Positions 16,001 through 32,600 of a stretch of DNA of 64,000 nt are shown in pieces. The DNA is taken from contig BSDZ01000079.1 in assembly GCA_030268105.1 (NCBI GenBank), forward strand, positions 6,098,001 through 6,162,000, written 5' to 3'. Position 1 is the stretch's first letter. The number at the start of each line of letters is the position of its first letter. The notes under the pieces were generated by a model. It had not been told where the DNA came from. It saw only the letters and a list, made by a program, of their open reading frames with translations, and made no database searches. Source of the stretch: Volvox africanus (lineage: Eukaryota > Chlorophyta > Chlorophyceae > Chlamydomonadales > Volvocaceae). The translations under genes were made by a program, and so were the position numbers.

Positions 16001-16999
16001 AGCACCACAACCGACAGCATGACCAACTGACAGCACCACAACCGACAGGATGACCAGCTGACAGCACCACAACCGACAGAAGGACTGACTGACAACACCA
16101 CAACCGACAGGATGACCAACTGACAGCACCACAACCGACAGGATGACCAGCTGACAGCACCACAACCGACACAAGGACTGACTGACAGCACCACAACCAA
16201 AAGGATGACCAACTGACAGCACCACAACCGACACAAGGTCTGACCGACAGCACCACAACCGACAGAAGGACTGACTGACAGCACCACAACCGACAGAAGG
16301 ACTGACTTACAGCACCACAACCAAAAGGATGACCAACCGGCAGCACCACAACCGACAGGATGACCAACCGGCAGCACCACAACCGACAGCATGACCAACT
16401 GACAGCACCACAACCGACACAAGGACTGACTGACAGCACCACAACCGACAGGATGACAAGCTGAAAGCACCACAACCGACACAAGGTCTGACTGACAGCA
16501 CCACAACCGACACAAGGACTGACTGACAGCAGCACAACCGACAGCATGACAACCTGACAGCACCACAACCGACACAAGGTCTGACTGACAGCACCATAAC
16601 CGACACAAGGTCTGACCGACAGCAGCACAACCGACAGAAGGACTGACTGACAGCACCACAACCGACAGGAGGACTGACCGACAGCACCACAACCAAAAGG
16701 ATGACCAACCGGCAGCACCACAACCGACAGGATGACCGACTGACAGCACCACAACCAGCAGAAGGACTGACTGACAGCAGCACAACCGACAGCATGACCA
16801 ACTGACAGCACCACAACCGACAGGATGACCAACTGACAGCACCACAACCGACACAAGGTCTGACCGACAGCACCACAACCGACAGAAGGACTGACTGACA
16901 GCACCACAACCAAAAGGATGACCAACCGGCAGCACCACAACCGACACAAGGTCTGACTGACAGCACCACAATAAAAAGGATGACCAACCGGCAGCACCA

Positions 17000-19900
17000 C
17001 AACCGACAGGATGACCAACCGGCAGCACCACAACCGACACAAGGACTGACTGACAGCAGCACAACCGACAGCATGACCAACTGACAGCACCACAACCGAC
17101 AGGATGACCAACTGACAGCAGCACAACCGACAGCATGACCAACTGACAGCACCACAACCAGCAGAAGGACTGACCGACAGCACCACAAGCGACAGGATGA
17201 CCAGCTGACAGCACCACAACCGACAGAAGGACTAACAGACAGCACCACAACCGACAGAAGGACTGACTGACAGCACCACAACCGACAGCATGACCAACTG
17301 ACAGCACCACAACCGACAGGATGACCAGCTGACAGCACCACAACCGACACAAGGACTGACTGACAGCACCACAACCGACAGGATGACCAACTGACAGCAC
17401 CACAACCGACACAAGGTCTGACCGACAGCACCACAACCGACAGAAGGACTGACTGACAGCAACACAACCGACAGAAGGACTGACTGACAGCACCACAACC
17501 AAAAGGATGACCAACCGGCAGCACCACAACCGACAGGATGACCAACCGGCAGCACCACAACCGACAGCATGACCAACTGACAGCACCACAACCAACACAA
17601 GGACTGACTGACAGCACCACAACCGACAGGATGACAAGCTGAAAGCACCACAACCGACACAAGGTCTGACTGACAGCACCACAACCGACACAAGGACTGA
17701 CTGACAGCAGCACAACCGACAGCATGACAACCTGACAGCACCACAACCGACACAAGGTCTGACTGACAGCACCACAACCGACAGCATGACAACCTGACAG
17801 CACCATAACCGACACAAGGTCTGACTGACAGCACCACAACCGACACAAGGACTGACTGACAGCAGCACAACCGACAGAAGGACTGACTGACAGCACCACA
17901 ACCAAAAGGATGACCAACCGGCAGCACCACAACCGACAGGATGACCGACTGACAGCACCACAACCAGCAGAAGGACTGACTGACAGCAGCACAACCGACA
18001 GCATGACCAACTGACAGCACCACAACCGACAGGATAACCAACTGACAGCACCACAACCGACACAAGGTCTGACCGACAGCACCACAACCGACAGAAGGAC
18101 TGACTGACAGCACCACAACCAAAAGGATGACCAACCGGCAGCACCACAACCGACACAAGGTCTGACTGACAGCACCACAACCAAAAGGATGACCAACCGG
18201 CAGCACCACAACCAAAAGGATGACCAACCGGCAGCATCACAACCGACACAAGGACTGACTGACAGCAGCACAACCGACAGCATGACCAACTGACAGCACC
18301 ACAACCAGCAGAAGGACTGACTGACAGCAGCACAACCGACAGCATGACAACCTGACAGCACCATAACCGACACAAGGTCTGACTGACAGCACCACAACCG
18401 ACACAAGGACTGACTGACAGCAGCACAACCGACAGAAGGACTGACTGACAGCACCACAACCGACAGGAGGACTGACCGACAGCACCACAACCAAAAGGAT
18501 GACCAACCGGCAGCACCACAACCGACAGGATGACCGACTGACAGCACCACAACCAGCAGAAGGACTGACTGACAGCAGCACAACCGACAGCATGACCAAC
18601 TGGCAGCACCACAACCGACAGCATGACCAACTGACAGCACCACAACCGACAGGATGACCAACTGACAGCACCACAACCGACACAAGGTCTGACCGACAGC
18701 ACCATAACCGACAGAAGGACTGACTGACAGCACCACAACCAAAAGGATGACCAACCGGCAGCACCACAACCGACACAAGGTCTGACTGACAGCACCACAA
18801 CCAAAAGGATGACCAACCGGCAGCACCACAACCGACAGGATGACCAACCGGCAGCATCACAACCGACACAAGGACTGACTGACAGCAGCACAACCGACAG
18901 CATGACCAACTGACAGCACCACAACCGACAGGATGACCAACTGACAGCACCACAACCGACAGCATGACCAACTGACAGCACCACAACCGACACAAGGACT
19001 GACTGACAGCACCACAACCGACAGCATGACCAACTGACAGCACCACAACTGACACAAGGTCTGACCGACAGCACCACAACCGACAGAAGGACTGACTGAC
19101 AGCAGCACAACCGACAGCATGACCAACTGACAGCACCACAACCGACAGCATGACCAACTGACAGCACCACAACCGATAGGATGACCAACTGACAGCACCA
19201 CAACCGACACAAGGACTGACTGACAGCAGCACAACCGACAGCATGACCAACTGACAGCACCACAACCGACAGGATGACCAACTGACAGCACCACAACCGA
19301 CACAAGGTCTGACCGACAGCACCACAACCGACAGAAGGACTGACTGACAGCACCACAACCAAAAGGATGACCAACCGGCAGCACCACAACCGACACAAGG
19401 TCTGACTGACAGCACCACAACCAAAAGGATGACCAACCGGCAGCACCACAACCAAAAGGATGACCAACCGGCAGCATCACAACCGACACAAGGACTGACT
19501 GACAGCAGCACAACCGACAGCATGACCAACTGACAGCACCACAACCAGCAGAAGGACTGACTGACAGCAGCACAACCGACAGCATGACAACCTGACAGCA
19601 CCATAACCGACACAAGGTCTGACTGACAGCACCACAACCGACACAAGGACTGACTGACAGCAGCACAACCGACAGAAGGACTGACTGACAGCACCACAAC
19701 CGACAGGAGGACTGACCGACAGCACCACAACCAAAAGGATGACCAACCGGCAGCACCACAACCGACAGGATGACCGACTGACAGCACCACAACCAGCAAA
19801 AGGACTGACTGACAGCAGCACAACCGACAGCATGACCAACTGACAGCACCACAACCGACAGGATGACCAACTGACAGCACCACAACCGACACAAGGTCTG

Positions 19901-22130
19901 ACCGACAGCACCACAACCGACAGAAGGACTGACTGACAGCACCACAACCAAAAGGATGACCAACCGGCAGCACCACAACCGACACAAGGTCTGACTGACA
20001 GCACCACAACCAAAAGGATGACCAACCGGCAGCACCACAACCAAAAGGATGACCAACCGGCAGCATCACAACCGACACAAGGACTGACTGACAGCAGCAC
20101 AACCGACAGCATGACCAACTGACAGCACCACAACCAGCAGAAGGACTGACTGACAGCAGCACAACCGACAGCATGACAACCTGACAGCACCATAACCGAC
20201 ACAAGGTCTGACTGACAGCACCACAACCGACACAAGGACTGACTGACAGCAGCACAACCGACAGAAGGACTGACTGACAGCACCACAACCGACAGGAGGA
20301 CTGACTGACAGCAGCACAACCGACAGCATGACCAACTGACAGCACCACAACCAAAAGGATGACCAACTGACAGCACCACAACCAGCAGAAGGACTGACTG
20401 ACAGCAGCACAACCGACAGCATGACAACCTGACAGCACCATAACCGACACAAGGTCTGACTGACAGCACCACAGTCGACACAAGGACTGACTGACAGCAG
20501 CACAACCGACAGAAGGACTGACTGACAGCACCACAACCGACAGGAGGACTGACCGACAGCACCACAACCAAAAGGATGACCAACCGGCAGCACCACAACC
20601 GACAGGATGACCGACTGACAGCACCACAACCAGCAGAAGGAATGACTGACAGCAGCACAACCGACAGCATGACCAACTGACAGCACCACAACCGACATGA
20701 TGACCAACTGACAGCACCACAACCGACACAAGGTCTGACCGACAGCACCACAACCGACAGAAGGACTGACTGACAGCACCACAACCAAAAGGATGACCAA
20801 CCGGCAGCACCACAACCGACAGGATGACCAACTGACAGCACCACAACCGACACAAGGTCTGCCCGACAGCACCACAACCGACAGAAGGACTGACTGACAG
20901 CACCACAACCGACAGAAGGACTGACTGACAGCACCACAACCAAAAGGATGACCAACCGGCAGCACCACAACCGACAGGATGACCAACCGGCAGCACCACA
21001 ACCGACAGCATGACCAACTGACAGCACCACAACCGACACAAGGACTGACTGACAGCAGCACAACCGAGAGCATGACCAACTGACAGCACCACAACCGACA
21101 GGATGACCAACTGACAGCACCACAACCGACACAAGGTCTGACCGACAGAACCACAACCGACAGAATGACCAACCGGCAGCACCACAACCGACAGCATGAC
21201 CAACCGGCAGCACCACAACCGACAGCATGACCAACTGACAGCACCACAACCGACAGGATGACCAGCTGACAGCACCACAACCGACACAAGGTCTGACTGA
21301 CAGCACCACAACCGACACAAGGACTGACTGACAGCAGCACAACCGACAGCATGACAGCCTGACAGCACCACAACCGACACAAGGTCTGACTGACAGCACC
21401 ACAACCGACACAAGGACTGACTAACAGCAGCACAACCGACAGAAGGACTGACTGACAGCACCACAACCGACAGAAGGACTGACCGACAGCACCACAACCA
21501 AAAGGATGACCAACCGGCAGCACCACAACCGACAGGATGACCGACTGACAGCACCACAACCAGCAGAAGGACTGACTGACAGCACCACAACCGACAGCAT
21601 GACCAACTGACAGCACCACAACCGACAGGATGACCAGCTGACAGCACCACAACCGACAGCATGACCAACTGACAGCACCACAACCGACAGGATGACCAGC
21701 TGACAGCACCACAACCGACACAAGGTCTGACGGACAGCACCATAACCGACAGAAGGACTGACTGACAGCACCACAACCAAAAGGATGACCAACCGGTAGC
21801 ACCACAACCGACACAAGGTCTGACTGACAGCACCACAATAAAAAGGATGACCGACTGACAGCACCACAACCAGCAGAAGGACTGACTGACAGCAGCACAA
21901 CCGACAGCATGACCAACTGACAGCAGCACAACCGACAGCATGACCAACTGACAGCACCACAACCGACAGGATGACCAACTGACAGCAGCACAACCGACAG
22001 CATGACCAACTGACAGCACCACAACCAGCAGAAGGACTGACCGACAGCACCACAAGCGACAGGATGACCAGCTGACAGCACCACAACCGACAGAAGGACT
22101 AACAGACAGCACCACAACCGACAGGAGGAC
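17000..22130. repeat. Higher-order block, second copy of about 10,800-16,000
   Basis: This block carries the same rare markers as 10,800-16,000, at offsets that are always multiples of 31 bp: the GGCAGCACC unit at 18,602, GATAGG at 19,176 and CAGCAAAAGG at 19,794. It lacks the extra 17-unit copy present near 15,588. The variant GACAGGAGGACTGACTGAC just after the GGACTAACAGAC unit appears in both copies, near 15,983 and 22,121. Confidence 0.75.
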
Positions 22131-24059
22131 TGACTGACAGCACCACAACCGACAGCATGACCAACTGACAGCACCACAACCGACAGGATGACCAGCTGAC
22201 AGCACCACAACCGACAGAAGGACTGACTGACAACACCACAACCGACAGGATGACCAACTGACAGCACCACAACCGACAGGATGACCAGCTGACAGCACCA
22301 CAACCGACACAAGGACTGACTGACAGCACCACAACCGACAGGATGACCAACTGACAGCACCACAACCGACACAAGGTCTGACCGACAGCACCACAACCGA
22401 CAGAAGGACTGACTGACAGCACCACAACCGACAGAAGGACTGACTTACAGCACCACAACCAAAAGGATGACCAACCGGCAGCACCACAACCGACAGGATG
22501 ACCAACCGGCAGCACCACAACCGACAGCATGACCAACTGACAGCACCACAACCGACACAAGGACTGACTGACAGCACCACAACCGACAGGATGACAAGCT
22601 GAAAGCACCACAACCGACACAAGGTCTGACTGACAGCACCACAACCGACACAAGGACTGACTGACAGCAGCACAACCGACAGCATGACAACCTGACAGCA
22701 CCACAACCGACACAAGGTCTGACTGACAGCACCATAACCGACACAAGGTCTGACCGACAGCAGCACAACCGACAGAAGGACTGACTGACAGCACCACAAC
22801 CGACAGGAGGACTGACCGACAGCACCACAACCAAAAGGATGACCAACCGGCAGCACCACAACCGACAGGATGACCGACTGACAGCACCACAACCAGCAGA
22901 AGGACTGACTGACAGCAGCACAACCGACAGCATGACCAACTGACAGCACCACAACCGACAGGATGACCAACTGACAGCACCACAACCGACACAAGGTCTG
23001 ACCGACAGCACCACAACCGACAGAAGGACTGACTGACAGCACCACAACCAAAAGGATGACCAACCGGCAGCACCACAACCGACACAAGGTCTGACTGACA
23101 GCACCACAACTAAAAGGATGACCAACCGGCAGCACCACAACCAAAAGGATGACCAACCGGCAGCATCACAACCGACACAATGACTGACTGACAGCAGCAC
23201 AACCGACAGCATGACCAACTGACAGCACCACAACCAGCAGAAGGACTGACTGACAGCAGCACAACCGACAGCATGACAACCTGACAGCACCATAACCGAC
23301 ACAAGGTCTGACTGACAGCACCACAACCGACACAAGGACTGACTGACAGCAGCACAACCGACAGAAGGACTGACTGACAGCACCACAACCGACAGGAGGA
23401 CTGACCGACAGCACCACAACCAAAAGGATGACCAACCGGCAGCACCACAACCGACAGGATGACCGACTGACAGCACCACAACCAGCAGAAGGACTGACTG
23501 ACAGCAGCACAACCGACAGCATGACCAACTGACAGCAGCACAACCGACAGCATGACCAACTGACAGCACCACAACCGACAGCATGACCAACTGACAGCAC
23601 CACAACCGACACAAGGTCTGACCGACAGCACCATAACCGACAGAAGGACTGACTGACAGCACCACAACCAAAAGGATGACCAACCGGCAGCACCACAACC
23701 GACACAAGGTCTGACTGACAGCACCACAACCAAAAGGATGACCAACCGGCAGCACCACAACCGACAGGATGACCAACCGGCAGCATCACAACCGACACAA
23801 GGACTGACTGACAGCAGCACAACCGACAGCATGACCAACTGACAGCACCACAACCGACAGGATGACCAACTGACAGCACCACAACCGACAGCATGACCAA
23901 CTGACAGCACCACAACCGACACAAGGACTGACTGACAGCACCAGAACCGACAGCATGACCAACTGACAGCACCACAACTGACACAAGGTCTGACCGACAG
24001 CACCACAACCGACAGAAGGACTGACTGACAGGACCACAACCGACACAAGGACTGACTGA

Positions 24060-27000
24060 CAGCAGCACAACCGACAGCATGACCAACTGACAGCACCACA
24101 ACCGACAGCATGACCAACTGACAGCACCACAACCGACAGGATGACCAACTGACAGCACCACAACCGACACAAGGACTGACTGACAGCAGCACAACCGACA
24201 GCATGACCAACTGACAGCACCACAACCGACAGGATGACCAACTGACAGCACCACAACCGACACAAGGTCTGACCGACAGCACCACAACCGACAGAAGGAC
24301 TGACTGACAGCACCACAACCAAAAGGATGACCAACCGGCAGCACCACAACCGACACAAGGTCTGACTGACAGCACCACAACCAAAAGGATGACCAACCGG
24401 CAGCACCACAACCAAAAGGATGACCAACCGGCAGCATCACAACCGACACAAGGACTGACTGACAGCAGCACAACCGACAGCATGACCAACTGACAGCACC
24501 ACAACCAGCAGAAGGACTGACTGACAGCAGCACAACCGACAGCATGACAACCTGACAGCACCATAACCGACACAAGGTCTGACTGACAGCACCACAACCG
24601 ACACAAGGACTGACTGACAGCAGCACAACCGACAGAAGGACTGACTGACAGCACCACAACCGACAGGAGGACTGACCGACAGCACCACAACCAAAAGGAT
24701 GACCAACCGGCAGCACCACAACCGACAGGATGACCGACTGACAGCACCACAACCAGCAGAAGGACTGACTGACAGCAGCACAACCGACAGCATGACCAAC
24801 TGACAGCACCACAACCGACAGGATGACCAACTGACAGCACCACAACCGACACAAGGTCTGACCGACAGCACCACAACCGACAGAAGGACTGACTGACAGC
24901 ACCACAACCAAAAGGATGACCAACGGGCAGCACCACAACCAAAAGGACGACCAACCGGCAGCATCACAACCGACAGGATCACCGACTGACAGCACCACAA
25001 CCAGCAGAAGGACTGACTGACAGCAGCACAACCGACAGCATGACCAACTGACAGCACCACAACCAAAAGGATGACCAACTGACAGCACCACAACCAGCAG
25101 AAGGACTGACTGACAGCAGCACAACCGACAGCATGACAACCTGACAGCACCATAACCGACACAAGGTCTGACTGACAGCACCACAGTCGACACAAGGACT
25201 GACTGACAGCAGCACAACCGACAGAAGGACTGACTGACAGCACCACAACCGACAGGAGGACTGACCGACAGCACCACAACCAAAAGGATGACCAACCGGC
25301 AGCACCACAACCGACAGGATGACCGACTGACAGCACCACAACCAGCAGAAGGAATGACTGACAGCAGCACAACCGACAGCATGACCAACTGACAGCACCA
25401 CAACCGACATGATGACCAACTGACAGCACCACAACCGACACAAGGTCTGACCGACAGCACCACAACCGACAGAAGGACTGACTGACAGCACCACAACCAA
25501 AAGGATGACCAACCGGCAGCACCACAACCGACAGGATGACCGACTGACAGCACCACAACCAGCAGAAGGACTGACTGACAGCAGCACAACCGACAGCATG
25601 ACCAACTGACAGCACCACAACCGACAGGATGACCAACTGACAGCACCACAACCGACACAAGGTCTGACCGACAGCACCATAACCGACAGAAGGACTGACT
25701 GACAGCACCACAACCAAAAGGATGACCAACCGGCAGCACCACAACCGACACAAGGTCTGACTGACAGCACCACAACCAAAAGGATGACCAACCGGCAGCA
25801 CCACAACCGACAGGATGACCAACCGGCAGCATCACAACCGACACAAGGACTGACTGACAGCAGCACAACCGACAGCATGACCAACTGACAGCACCACAAC
25901 CGACAGGATGACCAACTGACAGCACCACAACCGACAGCATGACCAACTGACAGCACCACAACCGACACAAGGACTGACTGACAGCACCACAACCGACAGC
26001 ATGACCAACTGACAGCACCACAACTGACACAAGGTCTGACCGACAGCACCACAACCGACAGAAGGACTGACTGACAGGACCACAACCGACACAAGGACTG
26101 ACTGACAGCAGCACAACCGACAGCATGACCAACTGACAGCACCACAACCGACAGCATGACCAACTGACAGCACCACAACCGACAGGATGACCAACTGACA
26201 GCACCACAACCGACACAAGGACTGACTGACAGCACCACAACCGACAGGATGACCAACTGACAGCACCACAACCGACACAAGGTCTGACCGAGAGCACCAC
26301 AACCGACAGAAGGACTGACTGACAGCACCACAACCGACACAACGACTGACTGACAGCACCACAACCGACAGGATGACCAACTGACAGCACCACAACCGAC
26401 ACAAGGTCTGACCGACAGCACCACAACCGACAGAATGACCAACCGGCAGCACCACAACCGACAGCATGACCAACCGGCAGCACCACAACCGACAGCATGA
26501 CCAACTGACAGCACCACAACCGACAGGATGACCAGCTGACAGCACCACAACCGACACAAGGTCTGACTGACAGCACCACAACCGACACAAGGACTGACTG
26601 ACAGCAGCACAACCGACACAAGGACTGACTAACAGCAGCACAACCGAGAGAAGGACTGACTGACAGCACCACAACCGACACAAGGTCTGACTGACAGCAC
26701 CACAACCGACACAAGGACTGACTAACAGCAGCACAACCGACAGAAGGACTGACTGACAGCACCACAACCGACAGAAGGACTGACCGACAGCACCACAACC
26801 AAAAGGATGACCAACCGGCAGCACCGCAACCGACAGGATGACCGACTGACAGCACCACAACCAGCAGAAGGACTGACTGACAGCACCACAACCGACAGCA
26901 TGACCAACTGACAGCACCACAACCGACAGGATGACCAACTGACAGCACCACATTCGACAGGATGACCAACCGGCAGCACCACAACCGACACAAGGTCTGA

Positions 27001-29670
27001 CTGACAGCACCACAATAAAAAGGATGACCAACCGGCAGCACCACAACCGACAGGATGACCAACCGGCAGCACCACAACCGACACAAGGACTGACTGACAG
27101 AAGCACAACCGACAGCATGACCAACTGACAGCACCACAACCGACAGGATGACCAACTGACAGCAGCACAACCGACAGCATGACCAACTGACAGCACCACA
27201 ACCAGCAGAAAGACTGACCGACAGCACCACAAGCGACAGGATGACCAGCTGACAGCACCACAACCGACAGAAGGACTAACAGACAGCACCACAACCGACA
27301 GAAGGACTGACTGACAACACCACAACCGACAGCATGACCAACTGACAGCACCACAACCGACAGGATGACCAGCTGACAGCACCACAACCGACACAAGGAC
27401 TGACTGACAGCACCACAACCGACAGGATGACCAACTGACAGCACCACAACCGACACAAGGTCTGACCGACAGCACCACAACCGACAGAAGGACTGACTGA
27501 CAGCACCACAACCGACAGAAGGACAGACTGACAGCACCACAACCAAAAGGATGACCAACCGGCAGCACCACAACCGACAGGATGACCAACCGGCAGCACC
27601 ACAACCGACAGCATGACCAACTGACAGCACCACAACCGACACAAGGACTGACTGACAGCACCACAACCAAAAGGATGACCAACCGGCAGCACCACAACCG
27701 ACAGGATGACCAACCGGCAGCACCACAACCGACAGCATGACCAACTGACAGCACCACAACCGACACAAGGACTGACTGACAGCACCACAACCGACAGGAT
27801 GACAAGCTGACAGCACCACAACCGACACAAGGTCTGACTGACAGCACCACAACCGACACAAGGACTGACTGACAGCAGCACAACCGACAGCATGACAACC
27901 TGACAGCACCACAACCGACACAAGGTCTGACTGACAGCACCACAACCGACACAAGGACTGACTGACAGCAGCACAACCGACAGAAGGACTGACTGACAGC
28001 ACCACAACCGACAGGAGGACTGACCGACAGCACCACAACCAAAAGGATGACCAACCGGCAGCACCACAACCGACAGGATGACCGACTGACAGCACCACAA
28101 CCAGCAGAAGGACTGACTGACAGCAGCACAACCGACAGCATGACCAACTGACAGCACCACAACCGACAGGATGACCAACTGACAGCACCACAACCGACAC
28201 AAGGTCTGACCGACAGCACCACAACCGACAGAAGGACTGACTTACAGCACCACAACCAAAAGGATGACCAACCGGCAGCACCACAACCGACACAAGGTCT
28301 GACTGACAGCACCACAACCAAAAGGATGACCAACCGGCAGCACCACAACCAAAAGGATGACCAACCGGCAGCATCACAACCGACACAAGGACTCACTGAC
28401 AGCAGCACAACCGACAGCATGACCAACTGACAGCACCACAACCAGCAGAAGGACTGACTGACAGCAGCACAACCGACAGCATGACAACCTGACAGCACCA
28501 TAACCGACACAAGGTCTGACTGACAGCACCACAACCGACACAAGGTCTGACCGACAGCACCACAACCGACAGAAGGACTGACTGACAGCACCACAACCAA
28601 AAGGATGACCAACCGGCAGCACCACAACCAAAAGGACGACCAACCGGCAGCACCACAACCGACAGGATGACCGACTGACAGTACCACAACCAGCAGAAGG
28701 ACTGACTGACAGCAGCACAACCGACAGCATGACCAACTGACAGCACCACAACCAAAAGGATGACCAACTGACAGCACCACAACCAGCAGAAGGACTGACT
28801 GACAGCAGCACAACCGACAGCATGACAACCTGACAGCACCATAACCGACACAAGGTCTGACTGACAGCACCACAGTCGACACAAGGACTGACTGAGAGCA
28901 GCACAACCGACAGAAGGACTGACTGACAGCACCACAACCGACAGGAGGACTGACCGACAGCACCACAACCAAAAGGATGACCAACCGGCAGCACCACAAC
29001 CGACAGGATGACCGACTGACAGCACCACAACCAGCAGAAGGAATGACTGACAGCAGCACAACCGACAGCATGACCAACTGACAGCACCACAACCGACATG
29101 ATGACCAACTGACAGCACCACAACCGACACAAGGTCTGACCGACAGCACCACAACCGACACAAGGTCTGACTGACAGCACCACAACCAAAAGGATGACCA
29201 ACCGGCAGCACCACAACCGACAGGATGACCGACTGACAGCACCACAACCAGCAGAAGGACTGACTGACAGCAGCACAACCGACAGCATGACCAACTGACA
29301 GCACCACAACCGACAGGATGACCAACTGACAGCACCACAACCGACACAAGGTCTGACCGACAGCACCATAACCGACAGAAGGACTGACTGACAGCACCAC
29401 AACCAAAAGGATGACCAACCGGCAGCACCACAACCGACACAAGGTCTGACTGACAGCACCACAACCAAAAGGATGACCAACAGGCAGCACCACAACCGAC
29501 AGGATGACCAACCGGCAGCATCACAACCGACACAAGGACTGACTGACAGCAGCACAACCGACAGCATGACCAACTGACAGCACCACAACCGACAGGATGA
29601 CCAACTGACAGCACCACAACCGACAGCATGACCGACTGACAGCACCACAACCGACACAAGGACTGACTGA
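24060..29670. repeat. Higher-order block, followed almost directly by its copy at 29,547-35,250
   Basis: The block repeats downstream with an offset of 5,487 bp (177 units), for example 26,722 to 32,209. Beyond about 32,440 the offset becomes 5,580 bp (180 units), for example 28,393 to 33,973, because the second copy gained three units near 32,450. Because the block is almost as long as the offset, this is a near head-to-tail higher-order repeat. The left part is also the copy of bases 1-5,125. Confidence 0.75.
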
Positions 29671-32600
29671 CAGCAGCACAACCGACAGCATGACCAACTG
29701 ACAGCACCACAACCGACAGGATGACCAACTGACAGCACCACAACCGACACAAGGTCTGACCGACAGCACCACAACCGACAGAAGGACTGACTGACAGCAC
29801 CACAACCAAAAGGACGACCAACCGGCAGCACCACAACCGACACAAGGTCTGACTGACAGCACCACAACCAAAAGGATGACCAACCGGCAGCACCACAACC
29901 AAAAGGATGACCAACCGGCAGCATCACAACCGACACAAGGACTGACTGACAGCAGCACAACCGACAGCATGACCAACTGACAGCACCACAACCAGCAGAA
30001 GGACTTACTGACAGCAGCACAACCGACAGCATGACAACCTGACAGCACCATAACCGACACAAGGTCTGACTGACAGCACCACAACCGACACAAGGACTGA
30101 CTGACAGCAGCACAACCGACAGAAGGACTGACTGACAGCACCACAACCGACAGGAGGACTGACCGACAGCACCACAACCAAAAGGATGACCAACCGGCAG
30201 CACCACAACCGACAGGATGACCGACTGACAGCACCACAACCAGCAGAAGGACTGACTGACAGCAGCACAACCGACAGCATGACCAACTGACAGCACCACA
30301 ACCGACAGGATGACCAACTGACAGCACCACAACCGACACAAGGTCTGACCGACAGCACCACAACCGACAGAAGGACTGACTGACAGCACCACAACCAAAA
30401 GGATGACCAACCGGCAGCACCACAACCAAAAGGACGACCAACCGGCAGCACCACAACCGACAGGATGACCGACTGACAGCACCACAACCAGCAGAAGGAC
30501 TGACTGACAGCAGCACAACCGACAGCATGACCAACTGACAGCACCACAACCAAAAGGATGACCAACTGACAGCACCACAACCAGCAGAAGGACTGACTGA
30601 CAGCAGCACAACCGACAGCATGACAACCTGACAGCACCATAACCGACACAAGGTCTGACTGACAGCACCACAGTCGACACAAGGACTGACTGACAGCAGC
30701 ACAACCGACAGAAGGACTGACTGACAGCACCACAACCGACAGGAGGACTGACCGACAGCACCACAACCAAAAGGATGACCAACCGGCAGCACCACAACCG
30801 ACAGGATGACCGACTGACAGCACCACAACCAGCAGAAGGACTGACTGACAGCAGCACAACCGACAGCATGACCAACTGACAGCACCACAACCGACAGGAT
30901 GACCAACTGACAGCACCACAACCGACACAAGGTCTGACCGACAGCACCACAACCGACAGAAGGACTGACTGACAGCACCACAACCAAAAGGATGACCAAC
31001 CGGCAGCACCACAACCGACAGGATGACCGACTGACAGCACCACAACCAGCAGAAGGACTGACTGACAGCAGCACAACCGACAGCATGACCAACTGACAGC
31101 ACCACAACCGACAGGATGACCAACTGACAGCACCACAACCGACACAAGGTCTGACCGACAGCACCATAACCGACAGAAGGACTGACTGACAGCACCACAA
31201 CCAAAAGGATGACCAACCGGCAGCACCACAACCGACACAAGGTCTGACTGACAGCACCACAACCAAAAGGATGACCAACCGGCAGCACCACAACCGACAG
31301 GATGACCAACCGGCAGCATCACAACCGACACAAGGACTGACTGACAGCAGCACAACCGACAGCATGACCAACTGACAGCACCACAACCGACAGGATGACC
31401 AACTGACAGCACCACAACCGACAGCATGACCAACTGACAGCACCACAACCGACACAAGGACTGACTGACAGCACCACAACCGACAGCATGACCAACTGAC
31501 AGCACCACAACTGACACAAGGTCTGACCGACAGCACCACAACCGACAGAAGGACTGACTGACAGGACCACAACCGACACAAGGACTGACTGACAGCAGCA
31601 CAACCGACAGCATGACCAACTGACAGCACCACAACCGACAGCATGACCAACTGACAGCACCACAACCGACAGGATGACCAACTGACAGCACCACAACCGA
31701 CACAAGGACTGACTGACAGCACCACAACCGACAGGATGACCAACTGACAGCACCACAACCGACACAAGGTCTGACCGAGAGCACCACAACCGACAGAAGG
31801 ACTGACTGACAGCACCACAACCGACACAACGACTGACTGACAGCACCACAACCGACAGGATGACCAACTGACAGCACCACAACCGACACAAGGTCTGACC
31901 GACAGCACCACAACCGACAGAATGACCAACCGGCAGCACCACAACCGACAGCATGACCAACCGGCAGCACCACAACCGACAGCATGACCAACTGACAGCA
32001 CCACAACCGACAGGATGACCAGCTGACAGCACCACAACCGACACAAGGTCTCACTGACAGCACCACAACCGACACAAGGACTGACTGACAGCAGCACAAC
32101 CGACACAAGGACTGACTAACAGCAGCACAACCGACAGAAGGACTGACTGACAGCACCACAACCGACACAAGGTCTGACTGACAGCACCACAACCGACACA
32201 AGGACTGACTAACAGCAGCACAACCGACAGAAGGACTGACTGACAGCACCACAACCGACAGAAGGACTGACCGACAGCACCACAACCAAAAGGATGACCA
32301 ACCGGCAGCACCACAACCGACAGGATGACCGACTGACAGCACCACAACCAGCAGAAGGACTGACTGACAGCACCACAACCGACAGCATGACCAACTGACA
32401 GCACCACAACCGACAGGATGACCAACTGACAGCACCACATTCGACAGGATGACCAACTGACAGCACCACAACCGACACAAGGTCTGACCGACAGCACCAC
32501 AACCGACAGAAGGACTGACTGACAGCACCACAACCAAAAGGATGACCAACCGGCAGCACCACAACCGACACAAGGTCTGACTGACAGCACCACAATAAAA